Assembly (NCBI GenBank): GCA_964567755.1
Contig: CAZMNW010000069.1
Span: forward strand, 80,100-144,099
DNA: 64,000 nucleotides
Direction: 5' to 3'
DNA from: DASRJW01 sp964567755
GTDB taxonomy: Bacteria; Krumholzibacteriota; Krumholzibacteriia; G020349025
Part shown: one piece after another, positions 25,777 through 33,738 of the stretch
Numbering within the stretch: the stretch's first letter is position 1
How the letters are laid out: each line of letters opens with the position of its first letter
Notes under the pieces: model-generated
Databases searched by the model: none
The model's input: only the letters and a program-made list of their open reading frames with translations
Told to the model about the DNA's origin: nothing
Translations under genes and position numbers: made by a program

Positions 25777-26688
25777 ATGCGCATGCGTCGACCCGTCTCC
25801 TGCGCGCTGCTGCTGACCCTGGGCCTGGTGTGGCCCGCCTTCGCGGACGACGCTGCGACGGTGAGCACTCATCAAGAGGAAATTCGCCAGTGGCGCGAGC
25901 GGCGACTGGCGCGTTTGCAGGCGGAGACGGGGTATCTGGCGCTCGCGGGACTCTACTGGCTCGAGGACGGCGAAAGCTCCTTCGGCAGTGACGCATCCAA
26001 TGACTTGATCTTCCCGCCACATGGAGCACCCGCGAAGGCCGGGCTCTTCGTGCGCCAAGGCCACGAAGTGCGCGTGCGCGCCTTCCCAGGAACCCAGCTG
26101 CAGCATGCAGGCAAACCGGTGCAGGAGATGCAGCTTGCTTCCGACGCGACCGAGGAGCCGACGCGACTCGAGCTCGGAGATTTGAGCTTCATGCTCATCG
26201 AACGTTCCGGGCGCTACGCCATCCGCCTGCGCGACAAGCAGAGTCCCATCCGCAAGAACTTCCGTGGCATCGAGAGTTATCTGGTGGATATTCGCTACCG
26301 CTTGCGGGCACGATTCGAGCCTTACGATCCCATGAAGCCGATTGCGATTGCCAACGTCGTGGGTCTCGTGGACACGATGTACTCACCGGGCAGCTTGGTG
26401 TTCTCACTTGCTGGCAAGGAGTGCAAGCTGGATCCCGTGTTCGAGAGCCCTGCCGACACGACTTTGTTCATCATCTTCCGCGACGCGACATCGGGCGACG
26501 AAACCTACGGCGACGGACGGTTCCTTTATACGAGCCTGCCGGCTGCGGGCGAGGTCGTCGTCGATTTCAACAAGGCTTACAACCCGCCGTGCGCTTTCTC
26601 GCCGTACACCACCTGCCCGTTGCCGCCACAGCAGAACGAGATCGAGGTTCCCGTGCGCGCCGGCGAGAAGACCTATGCGGAGCATTGA
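25777..26688 (+). CDS. Exported DUF1684 protein
   Basis: 303 residues with a signal peptide (SCALLLTLGLVWPAFADD). It has the characteristic DUF1684 pattern: LAGLYWLEDGESSFGSDASN near the N-terminus, the YRLRARFEPYDP strand, and near the end VDFNKAYNPPCAFSPYTTC followed by PLPPQQNEIEVPVRAGEK. The conserved Cys residues and the YNPPCAF box are typical. The biochemical role of the family is unknown. Its 18-base distance from hemB suggests co-transcription. Confidence 0.9.
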   Translation: MRMRRPVSCALLLTLGLVWPAFADDAATVSTHQEEIRQWRERRLARLQAETGYLALAGLYWLEDGESSFGSDASNDLIFPPHGAPAKAGLFVRQGHEVRVRAFPGTQLQHAGKPVQEMQLASDATEEPTRLELGDLSFMLIERSGRYAIRLRDKQSPIRKNFRGIESYLVDIRYRLRARFEPYDPMKPIAIANVVGLVDTMYSPGSLVFSLAGKECKLDPVFESPADTTLFIIFRDATSGDETYGDGRFLYTSLPAAGEVVVDFNKAYNPPCAFSPYTTCPLPPQQNEIEVPVRAGEKTYAEH

Positions 26689-26760
26689 GCCTCGGAAACA
26701 TTGGCCACAGCGGTTTCCGCCTCTCGCCTCATGCATGAATCGTCGGATTCGGGGAGGATC

Positions 26761-27318
26761 ATGATCCGCTTGCTCGGCATCGCGGGCAGCTTGCGCCAGG
26801 GCTCGTTCAACGTCGCCTTGCTGCGCGCCGCAGCGGAGCTCGCTCCCGCCGAGTGCGTGATCGACGTGGCGACAATCCAGGGCATTCCACTCTATAATGG
26901 CGACGTCGAGGCCGACGGAATCCCGCCGGCAGTGCAGACCATGAAGGAGACGCTCGCTGCCGCCGACGGTTTGATTCTGGTGACCCCCGAGTACAACAAT
27001 TCCATCCCGGGGCCATTCAAGAACGCCATCGACTGGCTGACGCGGCCAGCCGCCGACATCCCGCGTCTCTTCCACGATCGTCCGGTCACGGTCTGCGGCG
27101 CTTCCCCGGGCCCCGGCGGCACGCGATTCGCTCAACTCGCGTGGGTGACGGTGTTCCGCGTGCTCGGAATGCAACCGTGGTTCGGCCGGACGCTGGCTCT
27201 CGGCGAGGCAGGCAAACTGTTCGATGCAGCAGGAACCCTGCGCGACGAGAAATCACGCGAACAAGTACGCATCTTCGTTGCTGGCTTCGTCCGCTTCGTG
27301 ACGCGGGCGCGCGCATGA
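26761..27318 (+). CDS. NAD(P)H-dependent FMN reductase (chromate/azoreductase-like)
   Basis: 185 residues. The ATG at 26761 after GGGGAGG is chosen over an upstream TTG. The flavodoxin-fold FMN-binding loop is GIAGSLRQGSFNVALL (GSxRxxSxN signature), and the second FMN contact is TPEYNNSIPGPFKNAIDW. GASPGPGGTRFAQ is also typical. It transfers hydride from NAD(P)H to quinones, chromate or azo compounds and is probably protective. Its stop overlaps the start of the POT transporter (ATGA), so the two are coupled. Confidence 0.92.
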   Translation: MIRLLGIAGSLRQGSFNVALLRAAAELAPAECVIDVATIQGIPLYNGDVEADGIPPAVQTMKETLAAADGLILVTPEYNNSIPGPFKNAIDWLTRPAADIPRLFHDRPVTVCGASPGPGGTRFAQLAWVTVFRVLGMQPWFGRTLALGEAGKLFDAAGTLRDEKSREQVRIFVAGFVRFVTRARA

Positions 27319-28796
27319 ACCGCTCGAAGGACACGCTCGTTGCTCGTCAGTGGCTCGGGCATCCGCGCGGGCTCGCCACGTTGTTCTTCACCGAGATGTG
27401 GGAGCGCCTGAGCTATTACGGGATGCGCGCGATCCTGATCCTGTTCATGACGCACACCCTGGCCGAAGATGGGCTCGGGATGACCGACGGGCGCGCAGGA
27501 GCCATCTATGGTCTGTACACGGCGGCGGTGTATCTGCTGTCGCTCCCCGGCGGCTGGATCGGCGATCGGTTGTTGGGGCAGCGGAACGCCGTGTTCTGGG
27601 GTGGGGTCGTCATTGCGGCCGGTCATTTCTGCATGGCCATACCGACGCTCGCCACGTTCTACCTCGGGCTCGCGCTGATCGTCATCGGCACCGGGCTGCT
27701 GAAGCCGAACGTGAGCGCACAGGTGGGCGAGCTCTATCCACTGGATGCGGGCGCACGTCGCGATGCCGGCTTCTCTCTCTATTACATGGGCATCAACATC
27801 GGCGCCTTCGCCGGACCTCTTGTCTGCGGCTACCTCGGCGAGAACGTGAACTGGCACCTCGGGTTCAGTGCCGCCGGCATCGGCATGATCTTCGGCGTCA
27901 TTCAGTACCGGCTGGGTGGAAAACACCTGGGTGACGCCGGCATGCTCCGAACCACTCGCGAAGAACGCGCACGCGCCCGTCGTGCGCTCGTCGCCGGGGT
28001 TCTGGGCCTGATCATCGCCGCGCTCACCCTCTCCGCCTTGCACGCGAGCGGCACGGTTCGGCTCAGCCCCGAAGGCTTCGCGCAGGGCACCGGGATCTTC
28101 ATCGCGGCGCTGGCGGTGGTCTACTTCGCTTCGGTACTTCTCTTCGGCCACCTGAGCAAGCTCGACCGTAACCGAGTCGTCGTCATCTTCGTGTTCTTCA
28201 TGTCGGCGGCACTCTTCTGGTCGGGTTACGAGCAGGCGGGCTCCTCGATGAACCTGTTCGCGGAGCGACTCACCAATCGCGTGTTGCTGGGCTGGGAGGT
28301 GCCGACCAGCTGGTTGCAATCGGTGAGCGCGCTGTTCATCATCCTGCTGGCGCCGGTGATCGGCGCGCTCTGGCTCTGGCTCGGGGCGCGCAATCCATCC
28401 ACTCCCGTCAAGTTCGCCGGCGGTTTGGTCCTCCTCGGCTCCGGTTTCTTCGTCATCGCTTGGGGTTCGACGTTTACGGCGAACGGCAATCTCGTGAGCC
28501 CCATGTGGTTGGTCGTGACGTACTTCCTGCATACCGTCGGCGAGCTTTGTTTGAGCCCGGTGGGACTCAGTAGCATCACCAAGCTCGCGCCCCGCCATCT
28601 CGTCGGTCAGATGATGGGGACCTGGTTCATGGGCTCGGCGCTCGGCAATCTGATCGCTGGACAATCGGCTGGGCTCGTGGAGAGCATGCCACTGCCACGG
28701 CTCTTCGGCACCGTCGCCTTGGTCACCGCAGGTGCAGGCTTGCTGTTGTGGATGTGCAGCAGACCGCTTCGCCGCATGATCGGCCCCGTGAGTTGA
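27315..28796 (+). CDS. Proton-dependent oligopeptide transporter (POT/PTR2 family)
   Basis: 493 residues, about 12-14 membrane helices. The POT signatures are clear: EMWERLSYYGMRAIL (the ExxER proton-coupling motif), GGWIGDRLLGQRNAVFWGG, IGTGLLKPNVSAQVGELY and FSLYYMGINIGAFAGPLVCG (PTR2). Near the C-terminus are HTVGELCLSPVGLS and MMGTWFMGSALGN. It imports di- and tripeptides with protons across the inner membrane. It starts inside the stop of the FMN reductase gene. Confidence 0.95.
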   Translation: MNRSKDTLVARQWLGHPRGLATLFFTEMWERLSYYGMRAILILFMTHTLAEDGLGMTDGRAGAIYGLYTAAVYLLSLPGGWIGDRLLGQRNAVFWGGVVIAAGHFCMAIPTLATFYLGLALIVIGTGLLKPNVSAQVGELYPLDAGARRDAGFSLYYMGINIGAFAGPLVCGYLGENVNWHLGFSAAGIGMIFGVIQYRLGGKHLGDAGMLRTTREERARARRALVAGVLGLIIAALTLSALHASGTVRLSPEGFAQGTGIFIAALAVVYFASVLLFGHLSKLDRNRVVVIFVFFMSAALFWSGYEQAGSSMNLFAERLTNRVLLGWEVPTSWLQSVSALFIILLAPVIGALWLWLGARNPSTPVKFAGGLVLLGSGFFVIAWGSTFTANGNLVSPMWLVVTYFLHTVGELCLSPVGLSSITKLAPRHLVGQMMGTWFMGSALGNLIAGQSAGLVESMPLPRLFGTVALVTAGAGLLLWMCSRPLRRMIGPVS

Positions 28797-28871
28797 TCGA
28801 GCTCGTGGCACAGGAGCCGTGCTATGCTGCGCGTTGTTTGAAGAGGACGTTTGCACCAAACCGGCTTGAAT

Positions 28872-28890
28872 CCCTCTGATCCGGAGAGGG
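28872..28890 (+). promoter_or_regulatory. Hairpin sequestering the ribosome site of the DUF5674 gene
   Basis: CCCTCT (28872-28877) pairs perfectly with AGAGGG (28885-28890) around GATCCGG. The right arm is the Shine-Dalgarno sequence of the ATG at 28896. Closed, the hairpin would block initiation, so translation may be controlled by temperature, a ligand or a protein. Confidence 0.45.
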
Positions 28891-28895
28891 TTTGT

Positions 28896-29273
28896 ATGGT
28901 GACCGAGCAACCCGAGATCGTTGTTGTGATCGCGCGGATCCTTGCGGCAGAACTCTCGCGTCTCGTTCGCGAGCAATTCGGCGACATGGTGAAGTACGTG
29001 GTGGATGTCGACCGAGAGTGGATCGCGATCGGCGGCCAGTTACACGCCGACGCCGAGAAAGTATTGCTCGACCGCGGTAGCCGACTGGCGAGCTTGTGGG
29101 GCGCGAACTACTACCCGGGCCGCGGCCGTGAAGATTGCGTCGAGTGCTCGTCGCTCATCAACATCCGACCCGCTGCAGGAAATCAAGGCATGGAGGTAGA
29201 AAATGTGGTGCTCCGGCAGAGGATCCGCTCCCTGACCTTTACCCTCATCGGAGAAGGAGAACCACTGCCGTGA
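28896..29273 (+). CDS. DUF5674 family protein
   Basis: 125 residues; the ATG at 28896 follows GGAGAGGG. The family pattern is recognizable: VKYVVDVDREWIAIGGQLHA, then DAEKVLLDRGSRLASLWGAN, a short loop, SSLINIRPAAGNQGMEVENV and a C-terminal basic helix. Proteins of this type occur in diverse bacteria, and I know of no assigned function; the pattern suggests a small alpha/beta cytosolic protein. Its stop overlaps the next gene's GTG start (GTGA). Confidence 0.78.
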   Translation: MVTEQPEIVVVIARILAAELSRLVREQFGDMVKYVVDVDREWIAIGGQLHADAEKVLLDRGSRLASLWGANYYPGRGREDCVECSSLINIRPAAGNQGMEVENVVLRQRIRSLTFTLIGEGEPLP

Positions 29274-29623
29274 CTCAGCACGCAGGGATGTCGGACGAAC
29301 GCTGGACGCTTTTCTCGCTCGACCAGCAAATCTTGATGATCGCGAATGAAATGCACCGCGCATCGAAGCTGCTGTCTCCCGAGGACTCGGATCGGCTGCG
29401 CAACGCATATGAGCGGGTCCTCAACCTCACCGACGTGACGATTCGTGTCCAGACCCGCGGGCCATTGCGCCGGGAGCTGCTGCGTTGGCGGGACCTCGTT
29501 GCGGCACTCTACGTACGGCGCGACTCGGAACTGGCAGCACACATCGCCGCTCTGAAAACGCTCCTTCTGTTCACCCCGGAGGCAGCAAAACAGCTGCCGT
29601 ACGTGGGTGTCTCGCCTCGATGA
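29270..29623 (+). CDS. Small helical hypothetical protein coupled to DUF5674
   Basis: 117 residues if started at GTG 29270, which overlaps the upstream stop; ATG 29288 is the alternative. No family recognized. It is predicted mostly alpha-helical and charged (ASKLLSPEDSDRLRNAYERV, RRELLRWRDLVAALYVRRDS), without signal peptide or membrane segment. The stop/start overlap implies co-production with the DUF5674 protein, so the two may form a complex. Confidence 0.65.
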   Translation: MTQHAGMSDERWTLFSLDQQILMIANEMHRASKLLSPEDSDRLRNAYERVLNLTDVTIRVQTRGPLRRELLRWRDLVAALYVRRDSELAAHIAALKTLLLFTPEAAKQLPYVGVSPR

Positions 29624-29644
29624 ACGCCGGACTTCGTGCGTAGC

Positions 29645-29782
29645 TCAGTCTTGCTCTAGACTTCCGGACTCTCGCGCGACCACCAGACCGGCATCCGGCT
29701 GCCATTTTTCGTACTGCATGTACGCCGCCGTCTGCCGGGCACGATCGGGGCCGAAAAAACGCGAGACGACGTGCAGCGCGCC
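29645..29782 (-). pseudogene. Possible C-terminal remnant of a DJ-1/PfpI family gene
   Basis: The 322-base stretch 29624-29945 has no intact gene. On the minus strand 29782-29645 reads GALHVVSRFFGPDRARQTAA then YMQYEKWQPD, which resembles the C-terminal helix and end of DJ-1/PfpI (GATase1-like) proteins, where a sequence like GIDxALHVVxRLxG...A..TAxxMxY is usual. The upstream part of the family is absent in any frame. Probably gene debris; recognition is by eye and tentative. Confidence 0.35.
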
Positions 29783-29945
29783 GGGCCTCCGTCGGCACCT
29801 GGGCCAGGGCCATCCGGCGATTCTCCCTTCGTCAGTAGAGGAGATGCCGGGCGACGCGAAAGGGTTTACTGCTTCCACCCCGATGGAGGCGACCATACAA
29901 TGGACACGCACGATCGAGGATCCAGGCAAGGGAAGGGGGTTCCGG

Positions 29946-30356
29946 ATGCAACGCCAGCGATATTCGACCGGAACTCCGTGGGAACCACGCGTCGGCTACT
30001 CGCGTGCCGTCCGCGTGGGCTCCTCCGTGCACGTCTCAGGCACGACGGCCACGAACGCGTCCGGCGAGATCGTCGGCGCCGGCGATCCCTACGCGCAGAC
30101 GATACAGACGCTGCGGAACATCGAGGCAGCTTTGCTCGCTCTGGGGGCTTCCATGCGCGACGTCGTTCGCACGCGCATGTACGTCGTCGACATCGGCCAG
30201 TGGCAGGAGATCGGGCGCGCCCACGGTGAGTTCTTCGCCGACATTCGGCCGGCAACGGCAATGGTCGAGGTGAGCCGACTCATTGCGCCGGAAATGCTGG
30301 TGGAGATCGAGGCCGATGCAATCGTTGGCGATCCCGCAATGTCCGGAGATAGCTGA
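29946..30356 (+). CDS. RidA/YjgF/YER057c/UK114-family protein
   Basis: 136 residues from ATG 29946, which has a GGAAGGGGG site; the open frame upstream is not used. Family motifs: TGTPWEPRVGYSRAVRVG, VHVSGTTATNASGEIVGAG, QTIQTLRNIEAALLALGASM and the C-terminal PATAMVEVSRLIAPEMLVEI, whose Arg lies at the position of the family's catalytic Arg. Members hydrolyse reactive enamine/imine intermediates or related substrates. It is followed by the glycosyltransferase pair after 30 bases. Confidence 0.92.
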   Translation: MQRQRYSTGTPWEPRVGYSRAVRVGSSVHVSGTTATNASGEIVGAGDPYAQTIQTLRNIEAALLALGASMRDVVRTRMYVVDIGQWQEIGRAHGEFFADIRPATAMVEVSRLIAPEMLVEIEADAIVGDPAMSGDS

Positions 30357-30386
30357 CAACTGCCTTTAGTTTTCCGAGGAAACCAG

Positions 30387-31715
30387 ATGCGCTTCGCCAT
30401 TGTCGTCGTGGCCGTGGCCCTGGTGACACGCCTGGCCATCGTGCTCTGGCTCGCCGATTCCGTGCCTCATTCCGACTTCGCGCTCTATCACGCGGCCGGC
30501 ATCGAGATCGCCCAGAACCCGCGGTTTCTTTTCGATCCAGCCGCGGCGGCGAGATTCCCACACATCAACCTGTGGCCGCCGCTGTATCCCATCTTCCTCG
30601 CCTTGGTATACACGCTGTTCGGTCCTGACCATCGCCACGCCGTCTTCGTGCAGGTCTTCCTCGGCGCTCTGGTGTGCTGGCTGGTGATTCGCTGCGCCTC
30701 CCGCGCGCTCGGCGAGCGAGCCGGGCTCGTCGCCGGATTGATTGCGGCGCTCCATCCACATCTGGTCTTTCTCACCAATCAGCTCGCCTCGGAGAACCTG
30801 TACGTTGTGTGGCTCGCGCTCGGCCTCTGGCGCGCGCAACAAGTGAATGTCGCCCATCGGCGCCTCCATCCAATCCTGACTGGCATCGTGCTGGGCTTGG
30901 GCGCATTGACACGTGCGATCGGTCTCGTCGTCCCCCTCGTACTCGTTGTTTGGCTGCGCCGCGGCGCATCCGACCGGCGTGATTGGATCCGGACCTCGGC
31001 GTGGCTGTTGCTCGGAGTGGGCATTGTGCTCGCGCCTTGGACCGTGCGCAACGTTGCCGTTGCCGGCAGGCCGGCGCTCGTCTGTTTCGGCGGCGGTCTC
31101 AACTTCTACTTCGGTCACAATCCCGGGCCACTCGGCTATCGCGATCTTGCGGCCACGCCGCTCGCCGGTCTCCATGACCCGGCGGCGATCGATGCGGCCG
31201 GAACCCGTGAAGGCCTGCGCTGGATTGTGCGACATCCACTCACGTTCGTACGCAATAGTGTCGAGAAGATGATCGCGTTGTATGCATTCCCCGACTACGC
31301 GCTGCACGCGAACAGCGGCATCCTCGTCCCCGACACGCGCGCCCATCCCGAGCTGGAGGCAGTGGCACGCGCGAAGCTCGCACGCCAACGCGGGCGCGAC
31401 CGGTGGTTGCATGGCCCCTGCATGCACTTTACCAGAGGATTCCATTTGTCATTGCTGGCCTTCGCCGCCCTCGGTCTGTGGTGGAGCTTCCGCCCTGTGG
31501 ATCGGCTTCTCCGCCACCCGGCGCTGTCGTTTTGGAGCTGGGTCGTTCTGGGATGGACGGCAGCGCACGTGATCTTTTGGGCACAGCCACGTTTCCGCCA
31601 TCCGCTGGAGATTCCGCTCACGTTTCTGGCCGCCTTTGCGTTGACTCGCTTCAAGGCATGGCGCCCGCGTCTGCATCGAACCCCGGGGCTTGCTGCCCCT
31701 CGAAGCAGCCGCTAG
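30387..31715 (+). CDS. ArnT-like membrane glycosyltransferase (GT39/PMT_2 type), copy 1
   Basis: 442 residues with about ten membrane helices. The first periplasmic loop carries the acidic motif (SVPHSDFALYH) expected of GT-C polyprenyl-phosphate-sugar transferases, followed by INLWPPLYPIFLALVY. Also seen: HPHLVFLTNQLASENLYVVW, GALTRAIG and GGGLNFYFGHNPGPLGYRDL. The enzyme probably moves a sugar from a polyprenyl carrier to a surface acceptor at the outer side of the inner membrane. The adjacent downstream gene is a clear paralogue. Confidence 0.85.
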   Translation: MRFAIVVVAVALVTRLAIVLWLADSVPHSDFALYHAAGIEIAQNPRFLFDPAAAARFPHINLWPPLYPIFLALVYTLFGPDHRHAVFVQVFLGALVCWLVIRCASRALGERAGLVAGLIAALHPHLVFLTNQLASENLYVVWLALGLWRAQQVNVAHRRLHPILTGIVLGLGALTRAIGLVVPLVLVVWLRRGASDRRDWIRTSAWLLLGVGIVLAPWTVRNVAVAGRPALVCFGGGLNFYFGHNPGPLGYRDLAATPLAGLHDPAAIDAAGTREGLRWIVRHPLTFVRNSVEKMIALYAFPDYALHANSGILVPDTRAHPELEAVARAKLARQRGRDRWLHGPCMHFTRGFHLSLLAFAALGLWWSFRPVDRLLRHPALSFWSWVVLGWTAAHVIFWAQPRFRHPLEIPLTFLAAFALTRFKAWRPRLHRTPGLAAPRSSR

Positions 31716-31724
31716 GCTCCCCGC

Positions 31725-33092
31725 GTGACCCATCGGCGCCGTTCTCCACACCCAACGCGATCCCCATCGAATGCGCGCACGCCACCAACCGCGCGACGCA
31801 GCGTTCGCGCCGTGCTGCTCATCATGGGCCTCGCGTTCGTGCTGCGCCTCGGCGTCGTGCTGTGGCTCGGCGACACCGTGCCGTACAGCGATTACCTCTA
31901 CTATCACCTGGCGGGGGAGAAGATCGCATCGGATTGGGGATTCTTGTTCGATTCGTCCCAGGTCGAAACTTACGGCAAGTTCGGCTGGTGGCCACCGCTC
32001 TACCCCGTCTTCGTCGGCGCTCTGTACGATCTTTTCGCGGTCGATCATCGCATCGTCGTGTTCACACAGGTTCTACTCGGGACATTGGCGTGTGGGTTGG
32101 CGTATCGACTCGCGAGGCGACTCGGCGGCGAGAATGCGGGCCGGATCGCGGCCGTACTCGTGGCCGTTCACCCCACGTATGTGTTCGCGACGAATCTGCT
32201 GGCGTCGGAGAATCTCTTCGTCATCTGGCTCCTGCTCGGGCTCTTGTGGGTCACGCGCACAGCTCCTCGTCAGCGCACGCTGGCGGGCGCTGGCGTCCTA
32301 TTCGGCCTCGCGGCGCTGACACGCGCCACCGGGCTGGTGCTGCCAGCGGTCGCTGGACTCTGGCTCCTCGCGCGCGCAGGCTGGCGCCGGCCGGGGTGGA
32401 TTGCGTGCGCCTCGTTGCTGGGGGCGTGCAGCGCCACCATCGCTCCGTGGACGCTACGCAACGCTCTCGTTGTCGGCAGCCCGGCCATTGTTTGCTACGG
32501 GGGCGGCTTGAACTTCTACTTCGGCCACAACGCCGAAGGCATCGGGTACCGGGATCTTTCACTCACCCCGATGGCGGACCTCACCACGCAAGCAGCGATC
32601 GATCGAACTGGATATCGACTCGGCTTGGCGTACATCGGCGCCGAGCCAGCAGGCTTTCTCACGCGTGGCGCGCGCAAGGTCGTGGCACTCTTCGGCAGTC
32701 CGCGGTGGGCCCCGCACGACAATAGCGCCATCTTGTTGCCGGAGGGTTGGAATACCGATCCCGCCGTGGCTTCTATCGCCGAAGCGCTGCGTGCCAAACA
32801 GCGCGCCAAAAACCGCTGGTTGGATGGGTTCTTCACCTGGATCGCCACGGCACTCGGCATGCTGGTGCTGGGGGGCGGGATCGTGGCGGCGGCGCGCTGG
32901 AGGAAGATCGGAGCCGAAGCGCAGCTCTTGGTGTACATTTCTCTCGGCTGGATCGGGGCGCACGTGCTTTTCTGGGCACAACCGCGCTTCCGCTATCCAG
33001 TCGAGATTTTCTTGATCTTGCTGACCGCCCTCGCCATGGCCCAATACTGGCCGGAGCGCACACACTCCGCCGTGGGGAGGAAACGACCATGA
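31725..33092 (+). CDS. ArnT-like membrane glycosyltransferase (GT39/PMT_2 type), copy 2
   Basis: 455 residues, a tandem paralogue of the preceding gene only 9 bases downstream. Matching landmarks: TVPYSDYLYYHLAGEKIAS (acidic loop motif), WWPPLYPVFVGALYDLFAVD, HPTYVFATNLLASENLFVIW, GLAALTRATGLVLP, GGGLNFYFGHNAEGIGYRDL and HVLFWAQPRFRYPVEIFL. The start is the GTG at 31725, with a short basic, low-complexity N-terminus before the first helix. Divergence between the copies suggests different donor or acceptor specificity. Its stop overlaps the next start (ATGA). Confidence 0.85.
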   Translation: MTHRRRSPHPTRSPSNARTPPTARRSVRAVLLIMGLAFVLRLGVVLWLGDTVPYSDYLYYHLAGEKIASDWGFLFDSSQVETYGKFGWWPPLYPVFVGALYDLFAVDHRIVVFTQVLLGTLACGLAYRLARRLGGENAGRIAAVLVAVHPTYVFATNLLASENLFVIWLLLGLLWVTRTAPRQRTLAGAGVLFGLAALTRATGLVLPAVAGLWLLARAGWRRPGWIACASLLGACSATIAPWTLRNALVVGSPAIVCYGGGLNFYFGHNAEGIGYRDLSLTPMADLTTQAAIDRTGYRLGLAYIGAEPAGFLTRGARKVVALFGSPRWAPHDNSAILLPEGWNTDPAVASIAEALRAKQRAKNRWLDGFFTWIATALGMLVLGGGIVAAARWRKIGAEAQLLVYISLGWIGAHVLFWAQPRFRYPVEIFLILLTALAMAQYWPERTHSAVGRKRP

Positions 33093-33721
33093 TGCCGCGC
33101 CCGTTGCAACTCGGACCCAGTCGGGTTACGGATCGACGACTGCTCGCAGGACTCGTGTTGCTCATCCAACTCGGCGCCGTGGCCCAGGCGGAGTCATCTG
33201 GGAAGGTGACGGAGAAGCCGGCGACCAAACAGCCGTGGAGCGCCACGATCGCGCCGGTGAATGAGCCCGGCGAGCGCCTCGTGGTGACCGGCATCGTATT
33301 CGCGGCCGACAGCAAGACGCCTCTCGAGGGCGTCGAGCTCTACGTCTATCACACCGATATCGCGGGCCTGTACAACTCCAACTCGCGCAGCAGCTCCGAT
33401 CCGCGTCTGAAGACGCGAGTCTGGACGAATGCAGATGGGCGCTACGAGTTTCGCACCATCAAGCCCGGGCCGTATCCCCAAGGTGGCGCTGCCGCGCACA
33501 TTCACTTCGTGCTTGCGGCTCCGGACGTCGACAAACACACCTTCGAGATCTTTTTCGCCGGTGACCCGTTCCTCGATGCCGAAACCCGCCGGCGCGCCGA
33601 CGTCGGCCGTGTGTGCAAGATCGTCGAACCGACAAAACATGCCGACGGCACACTGCATGCCACGTGCGACATCGTCTATGGCGCGGTGTCGCGAGGCGTG
33701 ACCTCTGCGAACCAGCGCTGA
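33089..33721 (+). CDS. Exported intradiol ring-cleavage dioxygenase-like protein
   Basis: 210 residues, starting inside the stop of the upstream glycosyltransferase with a GGGGAGGAA site. Signal peptide: LLAGLVLLIQLGAVAQAESS. The beta-sandwich of the protocatechuate/catechol intradiol dioxygenases is visible: VVTGIVFAADSKTPLEGVEL, VYHTDIAGLYN (ligand Tyr), TNADGRYEFRTIKPGPYP (second Tyr) and AAAHIHFVL (two His). All four iron ligands appear present. Such exported single-domain homologues are common and mostly uncharacterized; aromatic-ring cleavage is plausible but not shown. Confidence 0.85.
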   Translation: MMPRPLQLGPSRVTDRRLLAGLVLLIQLGAVAQAESSGKVTEKPATKQPWSATIAPVNEPGERLVVTGIVFAADSKTPLEGVELYVYHTDIAGLYNSNSRSSSDPRLKTRVWTNADGRYEFRTIKPGPYPQGGAAAHIHFVLAAPDVDKHTFEIFFAGDPFLDAETRRRADVGRVCKIVEPTKHADGTLHATCDIVYGAVSRGVTSANQR

Positions 33722-33738
33722 GCACTCTGGAGGCCCCG

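Noticed and set aside
26693..26719. CGGAAAC...GTTTCCG inverted repeat as a terminator after DUF1684
   Set aside because: 13-base loop and no U-tract; too weak to call.
27132..28976. 614-codon minus-strand open frame opposite the POT transporter
   Set aside because: Low-complexity antisense of a membrane protein gene.
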